NCBI RefSeq assembly: GCF_001422045.1 | Contig: NZ_LMLW01000010.1 | Location: 32,756-96,755 of the forward strand | DNA: 64,000 nucleotides | Reading direction: 5' to 3' | Source of the DNA: Sphingomonas sp. Leaf242 | Lineage (GTDB): Bacteria > Pseudomonadota > Alphaproteobacteria > Sphingomonadales > Sphingomonadaceae | Shown here: positions 7,435-15,911 of the stretch, in pieces | How the letters are laid out: every line of letters begins with the position of its first letter | Numbering within the stretch: position 1 is the first letter of the stretch | The notes under the pieces: generated by a model | The model's database searches: none | What the model was told of the DNA's origin: nothing | Seen by the model: the letters and a program-made list of their open reading frames with translations, nothing else | Position numbers and translations under genes: made by a program

Positions 7435-8976
7435 ATGTTCGAAAGCCTGAGCGATCGACTTGGCGGCGTCTTCGACCGCCTTCGCGGCCGGGGTGCGCTG
7501 ACCGAAGCGGACGTGCGCGCGGCGATGCGCGAGGTGCGCGTCGCGCTGCTCGAAGCCGACGTCGCGCTGCCCGTCGCGCGCGAGTTCGTCGAGAAGGCGA
7601 CCGAGAAGGCGATCGGCCAGAACGTTCTGCGCTCGGTCACGCCGGGACAGCAGGTCGTCAAGATCGTCAGCGATGCGCTGGTCGAGATGCTCGGTTCGGA
7701 TGCCGTCGAGCTGGAGCTGGGCGTTACGCCGCCCGCTGTCATCATGATGGTCGGCCTCCAGGGCTCGGGCAAGACGACCACCACTGCCAAGATCGCCAAG
7801 CGGCTGGCGGCGGGGCAGGCCAATTTCGGCCAGGCCGGTCGCGAGCGGAAAAAGGTGCTGATGGCGTCGCTCGACGTCAATCGCCCGAACGCGCAGGAGC
7901 AGCTGGCGACGCTCGGTACGCAGATCGATGTCGCGACCTTGCCGATCGTGCAGGGTCAGCAGCCGGTCGATATCGCCCGGCGCGCGATGCAGGCGGCCAA
8001 GCTCCAGGGCTATGACGTCCTGATGCTCGATACCGCGGGTCGTCTCCATGTCGACCAGGCGTTGATGGATGAGATGAAGGCGGTCGCCAACGTCGCGAAC
8101 CCGGCAGAGATCCTGCTCGTCGTCGACTCGCTGACTGGCCAGGATGCGGTCAACGTCGCGCAGAACTTCAGCGACCAGGTACCGCTGACGGGTATCGTGC
8201 TGACCCGCATGGACGGCGATGCCCGCGGCGGCGCGGCGCTGTCGATGCGCGCGGTCACCGGCAAGCCGATCAAGTTCGCCGGGACCGGCGAGAAGCTCGA
8301 TGCGCTCGAGGCGTTTCATCCGGAGCGCGTCGCCGGCCGTATCCTCGGCATGGGCGACGTCGTCAGCCTGGTCGAGCGCGCCGCGGAGTCGATCCAGGCC
8401 GAAGACGCCGAGCGGATGGCGGCCAAGATGGCCAAGGGTCAGTTCGACATGAACGACCTGCGCGCACAGCTCGCGCAGATGCAGCGGATGGGTGGGCTCG
8501 GCGCGCTGGCAGGGATGATCCCTGGCATGAAGAAGGCGCAGGGCGCGGTCGCGTCGGTCGGTGGCGAAAAGGTGCTGGTGCACATGGACGCGATGATCGG
8601 ATCGATGACGATCAAGGAGCGCAACAAGCCCGAACTGATCAACGCCAAGCGCAAGATCCGCATCGCCAAGGGCTCCGGGACGACGGTCCAGGAGGTCAAC
8701 AAGCTGCTCAAGATGCACCTCGAAATGTCGACCGCCATGAAGAAGATCAAGAAGATGGGCGGCATGAAGGGCATGATGGCGATGCTCGGCAAGGGCGGCA
8801 TGGGCGGCGGCCTTGGCGGAATCGGCAATGCGATCGGCGGGCCGCAGATGGGCGACATGCTCAACAAGGCCGGCACGGGTGGCCTACCGGGCGGTGGCGG
8901 CGGTCTGCCGGGGCTTGGTGGCCCCAAGATGCCGCAGATGCCGGCCGGTTTCGACGATTTTCTGAAGAAGAAATAA
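7435..8976 (+). CDS. ffh: signal recognition particle protein Ffh
   Basis: This 513-aa SRP54-family GTPase binds SRP RNA and signal sequences and works with FtsY. The N domain is followed by the G domain with GLQGSGKTTT (from 107), DVNRPNAQEQL, DTAGRLHVD and TRMDGDARGG. The Met-rich M domain begins near 330. The C terminus is unusually long and rich in Gly, Met and Pro (about 60 residues after the M-domain core, ending FDDFLKKK). GGAG lies seven bases before ATG 7435; upstream in-frame codons do not match the family. rpsP follows 68 bp downstream. Confidence 0.96.
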   Translation: MFESLSDRLGGVFDRLRGRGALTEADVRAAMREVRVALLEADVALPVAREFVEKATEKAIGQNVLRSVTPGQQVVKIVSDALVEMLGSDAVELELGVTPPAVIMMVGLQGSGKTTTTAKIAKRLAAGQANFGQAGRERKKVLMASLDVNRPNAQEQLATLGTQIDVATLPIVQGQQPVDIARRAMQAAKLQGYDVLMLDTAGRLHVDQALMDEMKAVANVANPAEILLVVDSLTGQDAVNVAQNFSDQVPLTGIVLTRMDGDARGGAALSMRAVTGKPIKFAGTGEKLDALEAFHPERVAGRILGMGDVVSLVERAAESIQAEDAERMAAKMAKGQFDMNDLRAQLAQMQRMGGLGALAGMIPGMKKAQGAVASVGGEKVLVHMDAMIGSMTIKERNKPELINAKRKIRIAKGSGTTVQEVNKLLKMHLEMSTAMKKIKKMGGMKGMMAMLGKGGMGGGLGGIGNAIGGPQMGDMLNKAGTGGLPGGGGGLPGLGGPKMPQMPAGFDDFLKKK

Positions 8977-9044
8977 CCCTCCTTATCCAACCACGACACC
9001 TCGGCTTCGCTCGGGGATCTATCTAGAAAACGAAGGAAAATATC

Positions 9045-9473
9045 ATGGCAATCAACATTCGCCTCGCGCGGGGTGGCTCCAAGAAGCGTCCTTACTACAA
9101 GATCGTCGTTGCCGATGCGCGTTCGCCGCGTGATGGCCGCTTCATCGAGAAGATCGGCAACTACAACCCGCTCCTCGCCAAGGACAACGAGCAGCGCGTG
9201 CAGCTCGACGCCGACCGCGCGAAGCATTGGCTGAGCGTCGGCGCGCAGCCGACCGACCGCGTCGCGCGCTTCCTCGACCAGGCTGGCGTGCTCGAGCGTT
9301 CGGCGCGCAACAACCCGAACAAGGGCAAGCCTGGCGAGAAGGCCACCGAGCGCGCTGAAGAGCGTGCGACCAAGGCGGCTGAAGCTGCCGAGGCCGAGGC
9401 CGCTGCGAAGGCTGCACCTGCTGTCGAAGCAGAGGCTCCTGCCGCTGCCGAGACCGAAGAAGCCGCTTCGTAA
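9045..9473 (+). CDS. rpsP: 30S ribosomal protein S16
   Basis: This is ribosomal protein S16, 142 aa, a component of the 30S subunit body. The conserved core [20 protein letters not shown] and [12 protein letters not shown] is followed by a roughly 55-residue Ala/Glu/Lys-rich tail, a low-complexity extension seen in several alphaproteobacteria. AAGGAA precedes the ATG. It is followed at once by an intrinsic terminator, so it may be transcribed largely apart from rimM. Confidence 0.96.
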   Translation: MAINIRLARGGSKKRPYYKIVVADARSPRDGRFIEKIGNYNPLLAKDNEQRVQLDADRAKHWLSVGAQPTDRVARFLDQAGVLERSARNNPNKGKPGEKATERAEERATKAAEAAEAEAAAKAAPAVEAEAPAAAETEEAAS

Positions 9474-9479
9474 GACGGC

Positions 9480-9517
9480 GGATGGATCGGTTCGGATTGA
9501 GCCGATCCATCCTTTTC
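9480..9517 (+). terminator. Intrinsic terminator after rpsP
   Basis: A 14-bp stem, GGATGGATCGGTTC pairing with GAGCCGATCCATCC (one G-U), has a 5-nt loop and is followed by TTTT. It begins six bases after the rpsP stop codon. Confidence 0.8.
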
Positions 9518-9519
9518 CT

Positions 9520-9604
9520 CGTCATCCCAGCGAAAGCTGGGATCCAGAGCCACGGGCGAAAGCGTTCCGTTGCTCTGGATCCTGGGTCGAGCCCAGGATG
9601 ACGG
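9520..9604. repeat. Inverted repeat, type D (GTCATCC...GGATGAC)
   Basis: The arms CGTCATCCCAGCGAAAGCTG and CAGAGCCA face CTCTGGATCCTGGGT and CCCAGGATGACG, giving an imperfect long hairpin. Relatives lie at 13933-14014 and 39003-39087. Confidence 0.7.
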
Positions 9605-9709
9605 TGAGGGGGCGGGACCTGAGTGTCCCCTCCACCTAGGCGTGCGTAAGCGCACCCGATCGGCACTTCATGCGTTCTTTCAATCGGTAACCCCGAACAG
9701 GAGCGCACG

Positions 9710-9850
9710 ATGGCCCCCGAAACCGACCCCCGCACAGCCCCCGCACCCGAGGACATCGAAGATGCCACCAACCAAGGCGTCTCCGCCGACGACCCCGCCG
9801 AAGGCTCCGACGACACTCCCGGCCGCGATGAAGGCTCCGCGCAAGGCTGA
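9710..9850 (+). CDS. small acidic ORF overlapping the rimM start
   Basis: A 46-codon reading frame starts at ATG 9710, with AGGAG six bases upstream, and ends TGA 9848-9850. The product (opening MAPETDPRTAPAPEDIED) is rich in Asp, Glu, Pro and Ala, with no hydrophobic segment and probable disorder. It overlaps the ATG form of rimM by 23 nt, and its stop lies one base before the alternative GTG start of rimM. It could be a leader ORF that couples rimM translation, or a real small protein. I do not recognise a family. Confidence 0.45.
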   Translation: MAPETDPRTAPAPEDIEDATNQGVSADDPAEGSDDTPGRDEGSAQG

Positions 9851-10328
9851 CGTGACGCTCGCCGTCGTCATCGGTGCGCACGGCATCGGTGGCGAAGTGC
9901 GGCTGAAGGTCTTTGCCGAGAATTTCGGAAGCTATAAGAGCTTCAACAACGGCGCGCTGTCGCTGAAGTCCGCCCGCAACGGCAACAACGGCATGATCGC
10001 GCGCTTCGCCGAGGTCGCCGATCGCAATGCAGCAGAGGCGATGCGCGGGACCGAACTGACGGTGCCACGTTCCTCGTTGCCGCCGCTGGAAGACGGTGAG
10101 TATTATCACACGGATGTGATCGGTCTCGATGTCGTCTCGACCGATGGCGAGGCGATCGGGCGGGTCGTGGCGATCGACAATTTCGGTGCGGGCGACGTGA
10201 TCGAGATCGAGCGGCCGTCCGTGGATGACAAGCCAGGCAAGCGGTTCATGATACCGATGCGGCCCGAGGCCGTTCCCGAATGGGATGCTGACCGGCTTGT
10301 CGTCGAGGCTTCGTTCGCGGCTGAGTAA
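9828..10328 (+). CDS. rimM: ribosome maturation factor RimM
   Basis: RimM, 166 aa from ATG 9828, binds S19 and assists 30S head assembly. The N-terminal RimM domain contains VTLAVVIGAHGIGGEVRLKVF and the C-terminal PRC-barrel-like part contains YYHTDVIGLDVVS and FMIPMRPEAVPEWD. GTG 9852 (158 aa) is an equally plausible start. A long upstream in-frame extension is repeat-derived and discarded. In many proteobacteria trmD follows directly; here about 1.7 kb of unrelated genes intervene. Confidence 0.9.
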   Translation: MKAPRKADVTLAVVIGAHGIGGEVRLKVFAENFGSYKSFNNGALSLKSARNGNNGMIARFAEVADRNAAEAMRGTELTVPRSSLPPLEDGEYYHTDVIGLDVVSTDGEAIGRVVAIDNFGAGDVIEIERPSVDDKPGKRFMIPMRPEAVPEWDADRLVVEASFAAE

Positions 10329-10331
10329 GCC

Positions 10332-10388
10332 TTGTTCTCCCGCGAAGGCGGGAGTCCAGTCTGGGTCCCCGCCTTCGCGGGGAAACAA
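10332..10388. repeat. Inverted repeat, type B (CCGCGAAGGCGGG)
   Basis: TTCTCCCGCGAAGGCGGGAG and CCCCGCCTTCGCGGGGAA pair head to head across a short loop, between the convergent rimM and FAD-oxidoreductase genes. An almost identical copy is at 13537-13593. Confidence 0.8.
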
Positions 10389-10406
10389 TCTCCTTCGAGC
10401 GTGCGC

Positions 10407-11312
10407 TTACCGCCGCAGCGGCCGTTGCTCGGCGAGCATGTTGCGGATCGTCGTGGCCGCAACGCCCGCTTCTCCCATCGCGTGGCTGATCTGATCGAGA
10501 CCCTTCACCACATCGCCCGCCGCGAACAGGCCGGGGACTGAGGTTCGCTGATGCGAGTCAACCTCCAGGCAACCATCCTCGGATGCGCGCGCGCCTGCTG
10601 CGACGGCCAGTTCCGAACGGATTACCGATCCGAGCGCTGGATAGATGCTGTCGAACGACAACCGCCCTTCGACCGTGTCCAGCGCCAATTTGTCGTCCTC
10701 GATCGCGTAGTTGCCGCAGGGGCCTCCGACGCGGACGATTCCGGCTTCGTCTAGCGCTGCTTCGCATGTCGGATCGAGATCGTGGCCGCCCTCGGGCGCG
10801 ATCAGCGTCACGTCTTTCGTGTAGCCGCGCAGGAACAGCGCCTCGCGCATGCCGTGGTCGCCAGTGCCGATGATGCCTACGCGCTTGTCGGTGACTTCGT
10901 AGCCGTCACAGATCGGGCAGTAGCGGAGCAACCCGGCCTCCAGCGCCTCGTCGTGGATCGCATCGGGCATATTCGGACGGTTGTTCACGACTCCGGTGGC
11001 GAGCAGCACGCTCCGGGCTCGTGCGCGGCGATCGCCCAGCCGAACGGTGAAGCCGTCGTCGTCGACCTCGATCGCATCGACCCGCACACCCTCGCGCACT
11101 GCGCCGTACGTCTCCGCCTGCTCCAGCATCCGGGCGAGCAGGTCCGTGCCGCGGATGCCTTCCGGATACCCCGCATGATTATGCGTGCAGGGTATCAGCG
11201 CAGCGCGACTGCTCCCGCAATCGAACAGGCGGATCGAAAGATGAAACCGAGCGAGATAGATCGCCGCGGTGAGCCCCGCCGGGCCGGCGCCGATGATGAT
11301 GCAATCGTCCAT
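10407..11312 (-). CDS. thioredoxin-reductase-like FAD/NAD(P) oxidoreductase
   Basis: This is a 301-aa class II pyridine nucleotide-disulfide oxidoreductase. The FAD-binding GAGPAG lies at residues 8-13, the redox-active CPIC (Cys132, Cys135) sits in RYCPICDGYEV, the NAD(P)-binding GTGDHGMREA is in the middle, and the C-terminal FAD motif is GLFAAGDVVKGLDQI. The layout matches thioredoxin reductase, but CPIC replaces the usual CATC, so the electron acceptor may not be ordinary thioredoxin. The start at ATG 11312 is set by the FAD motif. It is divergent from vapB with 77 bp between them. Confidence 0.87.
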   Translation of the reverse strand: MDDCIIIGAGPAGLTAAIYLARFHLSIRLFDCGSSRAALIPCTHNHAGYPEGIRGTDLLARMLEQAETYGAVREGVRVDAIEVDDDGFTVRLGDRRARARSVLLATGVVNNRPNMPDAIHDEALEAGLLRYCPICDGYEVTDKRVGIIGTGDHGMREALFLRGYTKDVTLIAPEGGHDLDPTCEAALDEAGIVRVGGPCGNYAIEDDKLALDTVEGRLSFDSIYPALGSVIRSELAVAAGARASEDGCLEVDSHQRTSVPGLFAAGDVVKGLDQISHAMGEAGVAATTIRNMLAEQRPLRR

Positions 11313-11389
11313 CCCGCGCGAGCGTTTCGCAGGCGTAATTGTTCCTTGCGCCGCTCTGGTATATACCGCGTGTGCATACGGAGGCGGCA

Positions 11390-11674
11390 ATGGCCAAGGA
11401 ATATCGCGCGAAGGTCTTCAAGTCGGGCAACTCGGTCGCCCTGCGCTTGCCCAAGGCCCTCGGGATTGCGGAGGGCGCGGAGATGACCGTGCGCGAGGAC
11501 AGCGGCAAGTTCATCGTCGAGCCCTATTCTCCGGTGCCCAAGAAGATCGATCTTACCGGCATCTATGGGTCGATCCCCGGGTTGAAGCTCATCGACCGCG
11601 AAGACCGGATCTTCGAACCCTCGCCGCGTCCTTGGGACGATCCGTCCTGGCCGGGGCGGACCGACGAGCCGTGA
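11390..11674 (+). CDS. vapB: VapB-type antitoxin (AbrB/SpoVT fold)
   Basis: This 94-aa antitoxin has an N-terminal swapped-hairpin DNA-binding domain (AKVFKSGNSVALRLPKALGI) and a C-terminal tail that should wrap the toxin. GGAGGCGGCA precedes ATG 11390. Its stop overlaps the GTG start of the PIN-domain toxin gene (GTGA), the standard coupled arrangement. It probably represses its own promoter in the 77-bp divergent region. The pair sits within the rimM-trmD interval, upstream of essential trmD. Confidence 0.85.
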   Translation: MAKEYRAKVFKSGNSVALRLPKALGIAEGAEMTVREDSGKFIVEPYSPVPKKIDLTGIYGSIPGLKLIDREDRIFEPSPRPWDDPSWPGRTDEP

Positions 11675-12045
11675 AGTATCTGCTCGACACCAATATCTGT
11701 ATCCTGTTGCTTGGTGGTAATGTCCCTGTGCTTCGACAGCGTGTCGAGCGATGCGACGAGGGCGAACTGGGCATGTCGGCGATCGTCTTTGCCGAACTGG
11801 CGGTCGGTAGTTGGCAAGGCAAGCTGCCGCCGTTGCAGACGGTCGATGCGTTTAGCCGATGGGTGCCGGTACTTCCGTTCGACGAACTGTCGGCCCGGCT
11901 ACATGCACAACTGCCCTTCAAACGCGGGAGCTTCGATCGGCTGATCGCTGCGCACGCACTGTCGCTTGGAGTGACCCTGATCACCAACAACGAGCGCGAC
12001 TTCGCCGACGTGCCCGGCCTTCGCATAGAGAATTGGACGCTGTGA
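11671..12045 (+). CDS. vapC: VapC-type PIN-domain ribonuclease toxin
   Basis: This 124-aa PIN-domain protein is predicted to be an endoribonuclease toxin acting on tRNA or rRNA. The acidic residues are Asp6 (LLDTNICI), Glu42 (FAELAVG), Asp89 ([11 protein letters not shown]) and the Asn/Asp of TNNERDF (107-110). It starts with GTG overlapping the vapB stop and ends with TGA overlapping the GTG start of trmD. The active-site residues look intact. Its target is not predictable. Confidence 0.87.
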   Translation: MKYLLDTNICILLLGGNVPVLRQRVERCDEGELGMSAIVFAELAVGSWQGKLPPLQTVDAFSRWVPVLPFDELSARLHAQLPFKRGSFDRLIAAHALSLGVTLITNNERDFADVPGLRIENWTL

Positions 12046-12773
12046 CTTTCGCTGCCACGATATTGACGCTGTATCCGGAGATGTTTCCGGGGCCGCTGGG
12101 GACGTCGCTTGCGGGCCGCGCATTGGGCGAGGGGCGGTGGTCCTGCTCGCCGGTGCAGATCCGGGATTTTGCGACGGACAAGCACAAGTCGGTGGATGAT
12201 ACGCCGGCGGGGGGCGGGGCCGGGATGGTGCTCAGGGCCGACGTGGTGGCCTCGGCGATTGACAGCGTGGCGGATGGGCGGCCGGTGCTGGCGATGACGC
12301 CTCGGGGCAAGCCGCTTGCCCAGGAGCGGGTTCGGGAGCTGGCGCAGGGTCCCGGCGTCACCATTCTGTGTGGCCGGTTCGAGGGGTTCGACGAACGCCT
12401 ATTCGAGGCGCGGGAGATCGAGGAGGTCTCGATCGGCGACTACATCCTGTCGGGTGGCGAGATGGGCGCGCTGGTGCTGCTCGATGCTTGCATTCGGCTG
12501 CTGCCCGGCGTAATGGGCGCGGCTTCTAGTGGGGATGACGAGAGCTTCGAAACGGGGCTGCTCGAATATCCGCATTATACCCGACCTCAGATATGGGAAG
12601 GGCGCACGATCCCGCAGGTGCTGCGATCGGGGGATCATGCGAAGATCGCTGCATGGCGCAAACGCCGCGCAGAGATCGATACACGGTCACGGCGACCGGA
12701 CCTTTGGGAGCGCCATGAGGGCGTTCGGGTCCAGTCGCCCTCTGGCGCGCAGCGACACGAGGACGAGACATGA
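12042..12773 (+). CDS. trmD: tRNA (guanine-37-N1)-methyltransferase TrmD
   Basis: TrmD, 243 aa, methylates G37 of tRNAs using S-adenosylmethionine and prevents +1 frameshifting; it is normally essential. The SPOUT trefoil-knot motifs are present: [33 protein letters not shown] and [15 protein letters not shown]. The start is GTG 12042, overlapping the vapC stop (GTGA); the upstream in-frame extension is a vapC shadow. The stop overlaps the rplS start (ATGA). trmD is thus translationally linked to a toxin gene upstream and a ribosomal protein gene downstream. Confidence 0.95.
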   Translation: MTFAATILTLYPEMFPGPLGTSLAGRALGEGRWSCSPVQIRDFATDKHKSVDDTPAGGGAGMVLRADVVASAIDSVADGRPVLAMTPRGKPLAQERVRELAQGPGVTILCGRFEGFDERLFEAREIEEVSIGDYILSGGEMGALVLLDACIRLLPGVMGAASSGDDESFETGLLEYPHYTRPQIWEGRTIPQVLRSGDHAKIAAWRKRRAEIDTRSRRPDLWERHEGVRVQSPSGAQRHEDET

Positions 12774-13162
12774 ACCTGTTGCAGACGATCGAAGCCGAGA
12801 ACATCGCGAAGTTCCTGGCCAACAAGACGATCCCCGATTTCCGCCCCGGCGATACGCTGAAGGTCGGCGTGAAGGTCGTCGAAGGCGAGCGCACGCGTAT
12901 TCAGAACTACGAGGGCGTGTGCATCGCGCGCTCGAATAAGGGCATGGGATCGAACTTCACCGTGCGTAAGATGAGCTTCGGCGAGGGCGTCGAGCGCGTC
13001 TTCCCGCTCTACTCGCCGAACGTCGATTCGATCGAAGTCGTCCGCAAGGGCGCCGTGCGTCGCGCCAAGCTGTATTACCTGCGCGGCCGCACCGGCAAGG
13101 CAGCGCGTATCGCCGAGCGTCGCGACATGCGCCCTGCCAAGGGTACCGCAGCCGCCGAGTAA
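12770..13162 (+). CDS. rplS: 50S ribosomal protein L19
   Basis: Ribosomal protein L19, 130 aa, lies at the 30S-50S interface. Conserved blocks are [39 protein letters not shown] and [18 protein letters not shown]. The ATG overlaps the trmD stop by 4 nt, as is usual. A strong terminator begins 24 bases after the stop codon and closes the operon. Confidence 0.97.
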   Translation: MNLLQTIEAENIAKFLANKTIPDFRPGDTLKVGVKVVEGERTRIQNYEGVCIARSNKGMGSNFTVRKMSFGEGVERVFPLYSPNVDSIEVVRKGAVRRAKLYYLRGRTGKAARIAERRDMRPAKGTAAAE

Positions 13163-13186
13163 TCGGAGACTGTTCGAGTTGGAGAA

Positions 13187-13219
13187 GGGCGCGGGGGCGA
13201 TGGTCCCCGCGCCCTTTTT
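13187..13219 (+). terminator. Intrinsic terminator after rplS
   Basis: A perfect 10-bp GC stem, GGGCGCGGGG/CCCCGCGCCC, has an 8-nt loop and is followed by five T residues. It ends the vapBC-trmD-rplS transcript. Confidence 0.92.
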
Positions 13220-13536
13220 CGTTGAGCGCCTGAAATCAGTGTCTTGCGGCGATGCTGCAGTGCGGAAGTGCACGAAGTTCACAGTCTCACAGCGTTCTGC
13301 ACATCGCCCGATATGGGGTTTGATAGGGGCGTTCTGGGCCGAGGTGATGCATGCGGGATGGGCGGGGTTGGGCATCCGCTGAGGGTGCGCTCCGAGGCGC
13401 GTGTAGGACAGCGGATTAGCGCGTCGGCCAGCGGCGGCCGTGGTGGTGCCTGCACGCCTCTGTCCTTCGGAGCATGGGGGCGGTTATTTGGTCGGACAGG
13501 GGCGCGCATTTCTCCGCAGGCGCGACTTGCGCTTCC

Positions 13537-13593
13537 TTGTTCTCCCGCGAAGGCGGGAGCCCAGTCTGGGTCCCCGCCTTCGCGGGGAAACAA
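13537..13593. repeat. Inverted repeat, type B (CCGCGAAGGCGGG)
   Basis: This is a near-identical copy of the element at 10332-10388: TTCTCCCGCGAAGGCGGGAG facing CCCCGCCTTCGCGGGGAA, separated by CCCAGTCTGGGT. Confidence 0.8.
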
Positions 13594-13670
13594 CTCTTGC
13601 TGGCGGATTGGGATCGCCGCCTGCTTGGGCTGTACGGACCTTGCCATGCGGAGCGCGCTCGCGTGGACAT

Positions 13671-13704
13671 GCCCCACCCCGACCCTCCCCTGAAGGGGAG
13701 GGAG
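13671..13704. repeat. Short type A repeat
   Basis: CCCCACCCCGACCCTCCCC, TGA, then GGGGAGGGAG: a short hairpin related to the type A units. Confidence 0.6.
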
Positions 13705-13830
13705 TTTTCGTCGTGCCACCATGCGATTTCGGCGCGTTACGCAACGCACTGACATCCCCTCGCGGGCGGGGAACCCTATCCTCGGGACTTATGATCACAT
13801 TGTGCCACGGAGCGCAGCTAAAGGACTGGA

Positions 13831-13920
13831 TTCACGCGAAGGCGCTAAGGCGCGAAGAGAAGACCGGGCAATTGCGCTAAATAAGCTGCTTCTCTTCGCG
13901 CCTTAGCGCCTTCGCGTGAA
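13831..13920. repeat. Perfect 32-bp inverted repeat, type G
   Basis: The left arm, 13831-13862 (opening TTCACGCGAAGGCGCTAAGG), is exactly complementary to the right arm, 13889-13920 (ending TTAGCGCCTTCGCGTGAA), with a 26-bp spacer. It is the only copy of this type in the window. Confidence 0.85.
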
Positions 13921-13932
13921 CATGCCCTTCTC

Positions 13933-14014
13933 CGTCATCCTGACGAAAGTCAGGACGCAGGATCACGAACGCCGCGCTGCTTGGCCCTGGGTCCTGACTT
14001 TCGTCAGGATGACG
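13933..14014. repeat. Inverted repeat, type D
   Basis: CGTCATCCTGACGAAAGTCA pairs with TGACTTTCGTCAGGATGACG around a roughly 40-bp centre containing a second partial dyad. Confidence 0.75.
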
Positions 14015-14133
14015 CCGTGGGTGGGGAGGTGTTCGGCTTGTCGTCGCGAACGGTGCCGTCTGAAGGGCGTGCCTGTGGTGTGTACGCGCCTCCGGTGGCC
14101 AGCATGCACCCGTCAGCCCGCCTCAAGCGCCCG

Positions 14134-14673
14134 TCAGGCGTCGCGCCACGCGCCGGGTTCCAGACCTGCCACGGTCCAGTCGCCGATGCTCCACCGGACC
14201 AGCCGCAGCGTGGGGTGGTCGATCGCGGCGGTCATGCGGCGGACTTGGCGGTTGCGGCCTTCGCGGATGGTTATCGTCAGCCAGCAATCGGGGATACTCG
14301 CGCGGACCCGGATCGGCGGCACGCGCGGCCAGAGGTCGGGCGCGGCGATCCGCTCGACGTCGGCGCGGGCAGGGCCGTCCTTCAGCACGACGCCGCCCCG
14401 CAACCGATCGAGCGCGTCCTCGCCGGCGTCGCCCTCGACCTGCACGAGATAGGTCTTGGCCAGCTTGAACTGCGGGTCCGCGATCCGCGCTTGGAGGCGA
14501 CCGTCGTCGGTCAGCAGCAACAGTCCTTCGCTATCGCGGTCGAGCCGCCCCGCCGGATAGACGCCCGGCACCTCGACGAACTGCGACAGCGTCGCGCGCG
14601 GGGTCGGACTGTTCACGTCGGTGAACTGGCTGAGCACGTCGTACGGTTTGTTGAACAGGATTACCCGGGGCAT
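14134..14673 (-). CDS. rluE: pseudouridine synthase, RluE-like
   Basis: This is a 179-aa RsuA/RluB/E/F-family pseudouridine synthase. It opens directly with [15 protein letters not shown] and lacks an S4 domain, as RluE does. RluE modifies U2457 of 23S rRNA. The catalytic Asp45 is in [17 protein letters not shown], and the second family motif is [11 protein letters not shown]. The assignment to RluE rather than another small family member rests on length and the missing S4 domain. It is a single gene, converging with rplS. Confidence 0.85.
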   Translation of the reverse strand: MPRVILFNKPYDVLSQFTDVNSPTPRATLSQFVEVPGVYPAGRLDRDSEGLLLLTDDGRLQARIADPQFKLAKTYLVQVEGDAGEDALDRLRGGVVLKDGPARADVERIAAPDLWPRVPPIRVRASIPDCWLTITIREGRNRQVRRMTAAIDHPTLRLVRWSIGDWTVAGLEPGAWRDA

Positions 14674-14868
14674 GGCGCTGTCTTAGGGGAAGGCCATTAA
14701 GAGGGTCGAGGGGTAACGCCAAACCGGCGACATAAAAGACTCGTTGATGCCGCCACGCATGGAAGCACGCCAAGTAAGGTGGCGCCCAAAAGCTACCATT
14801 TTTGGCTGTATCAAACGATTAATTACATTTATCATCAACGACTGGTGGTTTGACTTGGAGGTTGAGCG

Positions 14869-15573
14869 ATGGCCGAGAAAGTGATCCGCATCGATCGTAA
14901 GACCTTTCGTCTCGTCGCTACGGTGAACGAGGGTGGCAGTCTGTATTTTTCCGCGGGTGCTGTAATCGCGGTCGAGAAATATGACATGAGAATCGGTAAG
15001 AGCGAGTTCGATTTTCAGGTGAACTCACGTCGTTTTCGCGGGCGTGTTCCTGAGCCGATAGCAGCCTCGCAGGCTGGCTTAGATCGCGAGTTTATGGAAA
15101 GTCGCGTTAAGTCGAACTTGATGGGGCTACCGGTCAGTGTTGGCAATGCTGTAGCGATGGCGCGCAACCGTCGTATCGAACTTACCTATGGTGAAGTACG
15201 TCCTCAAGTGTTCCGTAGCTCGGTTCCCACGCAACCGGTTGCGTGGCGTATTTGGTTCAAGCAGACTTGGTATAGCGGGCAAGCGAGCGGACGAAGCATG
15301 CTCGGCAAAGCCAAGGCATCTGACGGTCTCAAGGCATCCGCCTCCGCTGCAGGAAGCGCCGCCATAGGAGGTGCTTCGGGGAGGTCCATCACAACTTTCG
15401 CCCCCAATGCGATTGGGCCGCTGACCAACGATGCCGGAATTCTACGAGTATATGTCCCGACGGAGGATCCCTTCACTCTCTTCCGCCGTCCGTTTGATAG
15501 CCATGATCTGATAGGACGCGCGCCAACCTTGGCGGATCATGTAGGTTCTTTTATTCGGGGACGTGGCTGGTGA
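14869..15573 (+). CDS. uncharacterised protein, first gene of a three-gene cassette
   Basis: This 234-aa protein is not recognised. It has no signal peptide or clear membrane segment. The N-terminal 130 residues look like a beta-rich globular domain (charged opening KVIRIDRKTFRLVATVNEGG). A low-complexity Ala/Gly/Ser linker follows (about 150-170), then a C-terminal part containing DAGILRVYVPTEDPFTLFRR. TTGGAGG precedes the ATG and the upstream 60 bp are AT-rich, consistent with a promoter. Base composition is lower in GC than neighbouring rluE and rpoD. It overlaps the next gene by GTGA and probably forms one operon with the two genes after it. Confidence 0.7.
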   Translation: MAEKVIRIDRKTFRLVATVNEGGSLYFSAGAVIAVEKYDMRIGKSEFDFQVNSRRFRGRVPEPIAASQAGLDREFMESRVKSNLMGLPVSVGNAVAMARNRRIELTYGEVRPQVFRSSVPTQPVAWRIWFKQTWYSGQASGRSMLGKAKASDGLKASASAAGSAAIGGASGRSITTFAPNAIGPLTNDAGILRVYVPTEDPFTLFRRPFDSHDLIGRAPTLADHVGSFIRGRGW

Positions 15574-15911
15574 GGACGCGAGTATTTTTGATCGCACTAC
15601 TTGTTACGGCATGTAGTCCGGACCGGGGTCGATCGCCAGATGACGTCGAGCATGGCTATATTGTATTTAATCCAAAAACACAGGACAGTGGTTGGGCGAT
15701 CATAGATGCGATGAACCACGAACTCCCAGCTACCGAAAAGGTTAAAGTTCGGACCGCTGGGCTCGTTGCGAGTGATAAACCAACCATGTTCGTCGACTTC
15801 ACTGGTAGCTGTACGCGTGATCGAGACTTTCTCAGTCTTGTTCGCCAAATAGCTGCACGACATGATCAAGCTGGGTTGGAATGCAGCGCAAAACCTCCGA
15901 CGGCGCTCTGA
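15570..15911 (+). CDS. small putative lipoprotein
   Basis: This 113-aa product starts at a GTG overlapping the previous stop. A short N-terminal signal (VFLIALLVTAC) ends in a plausible lipobox, giving a mature lipoprotein from Cys15. The rest is hydrophilic, with two further cysteines (CTRDRD and near the C terminus, LECSAK). No family was recognised. The coupled arrangement with the upstream gene suggests the two products act together, for example as an envelope-associated pair. Confidence 0.6.
   Translation: MRTRVFLIALLVTACSPDRGRSPDDVEHGYIVFNPKTQDSGWAIIDAMNHELPATEKVKVRTAGLVASDKPTMFVDFTGSCTRDRDFLSLVRQIAARHDQAGLECSAKPPTAL

Larger units (their letters stand above)
13220..14133. other. 914-bp gene-poor, repeat-rich region
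   Basis: No convincing gene was found. The stretch carries four inverted-repeat elements of different types (13537-13593, 13671-13704, 13831-13920 and 13933-14014). Open frames across it are unsupported by ribosome binding sites or domains. The part from 13220 to 13536 shows nothing recognisable. Confidence 0.7.

Noticed and set aside
13244..13693. Open frame of 149 aa in the rplS-rluE gap
   Set aside because: It is largely translated repeat sequence, with no ribosome binding site or domain.
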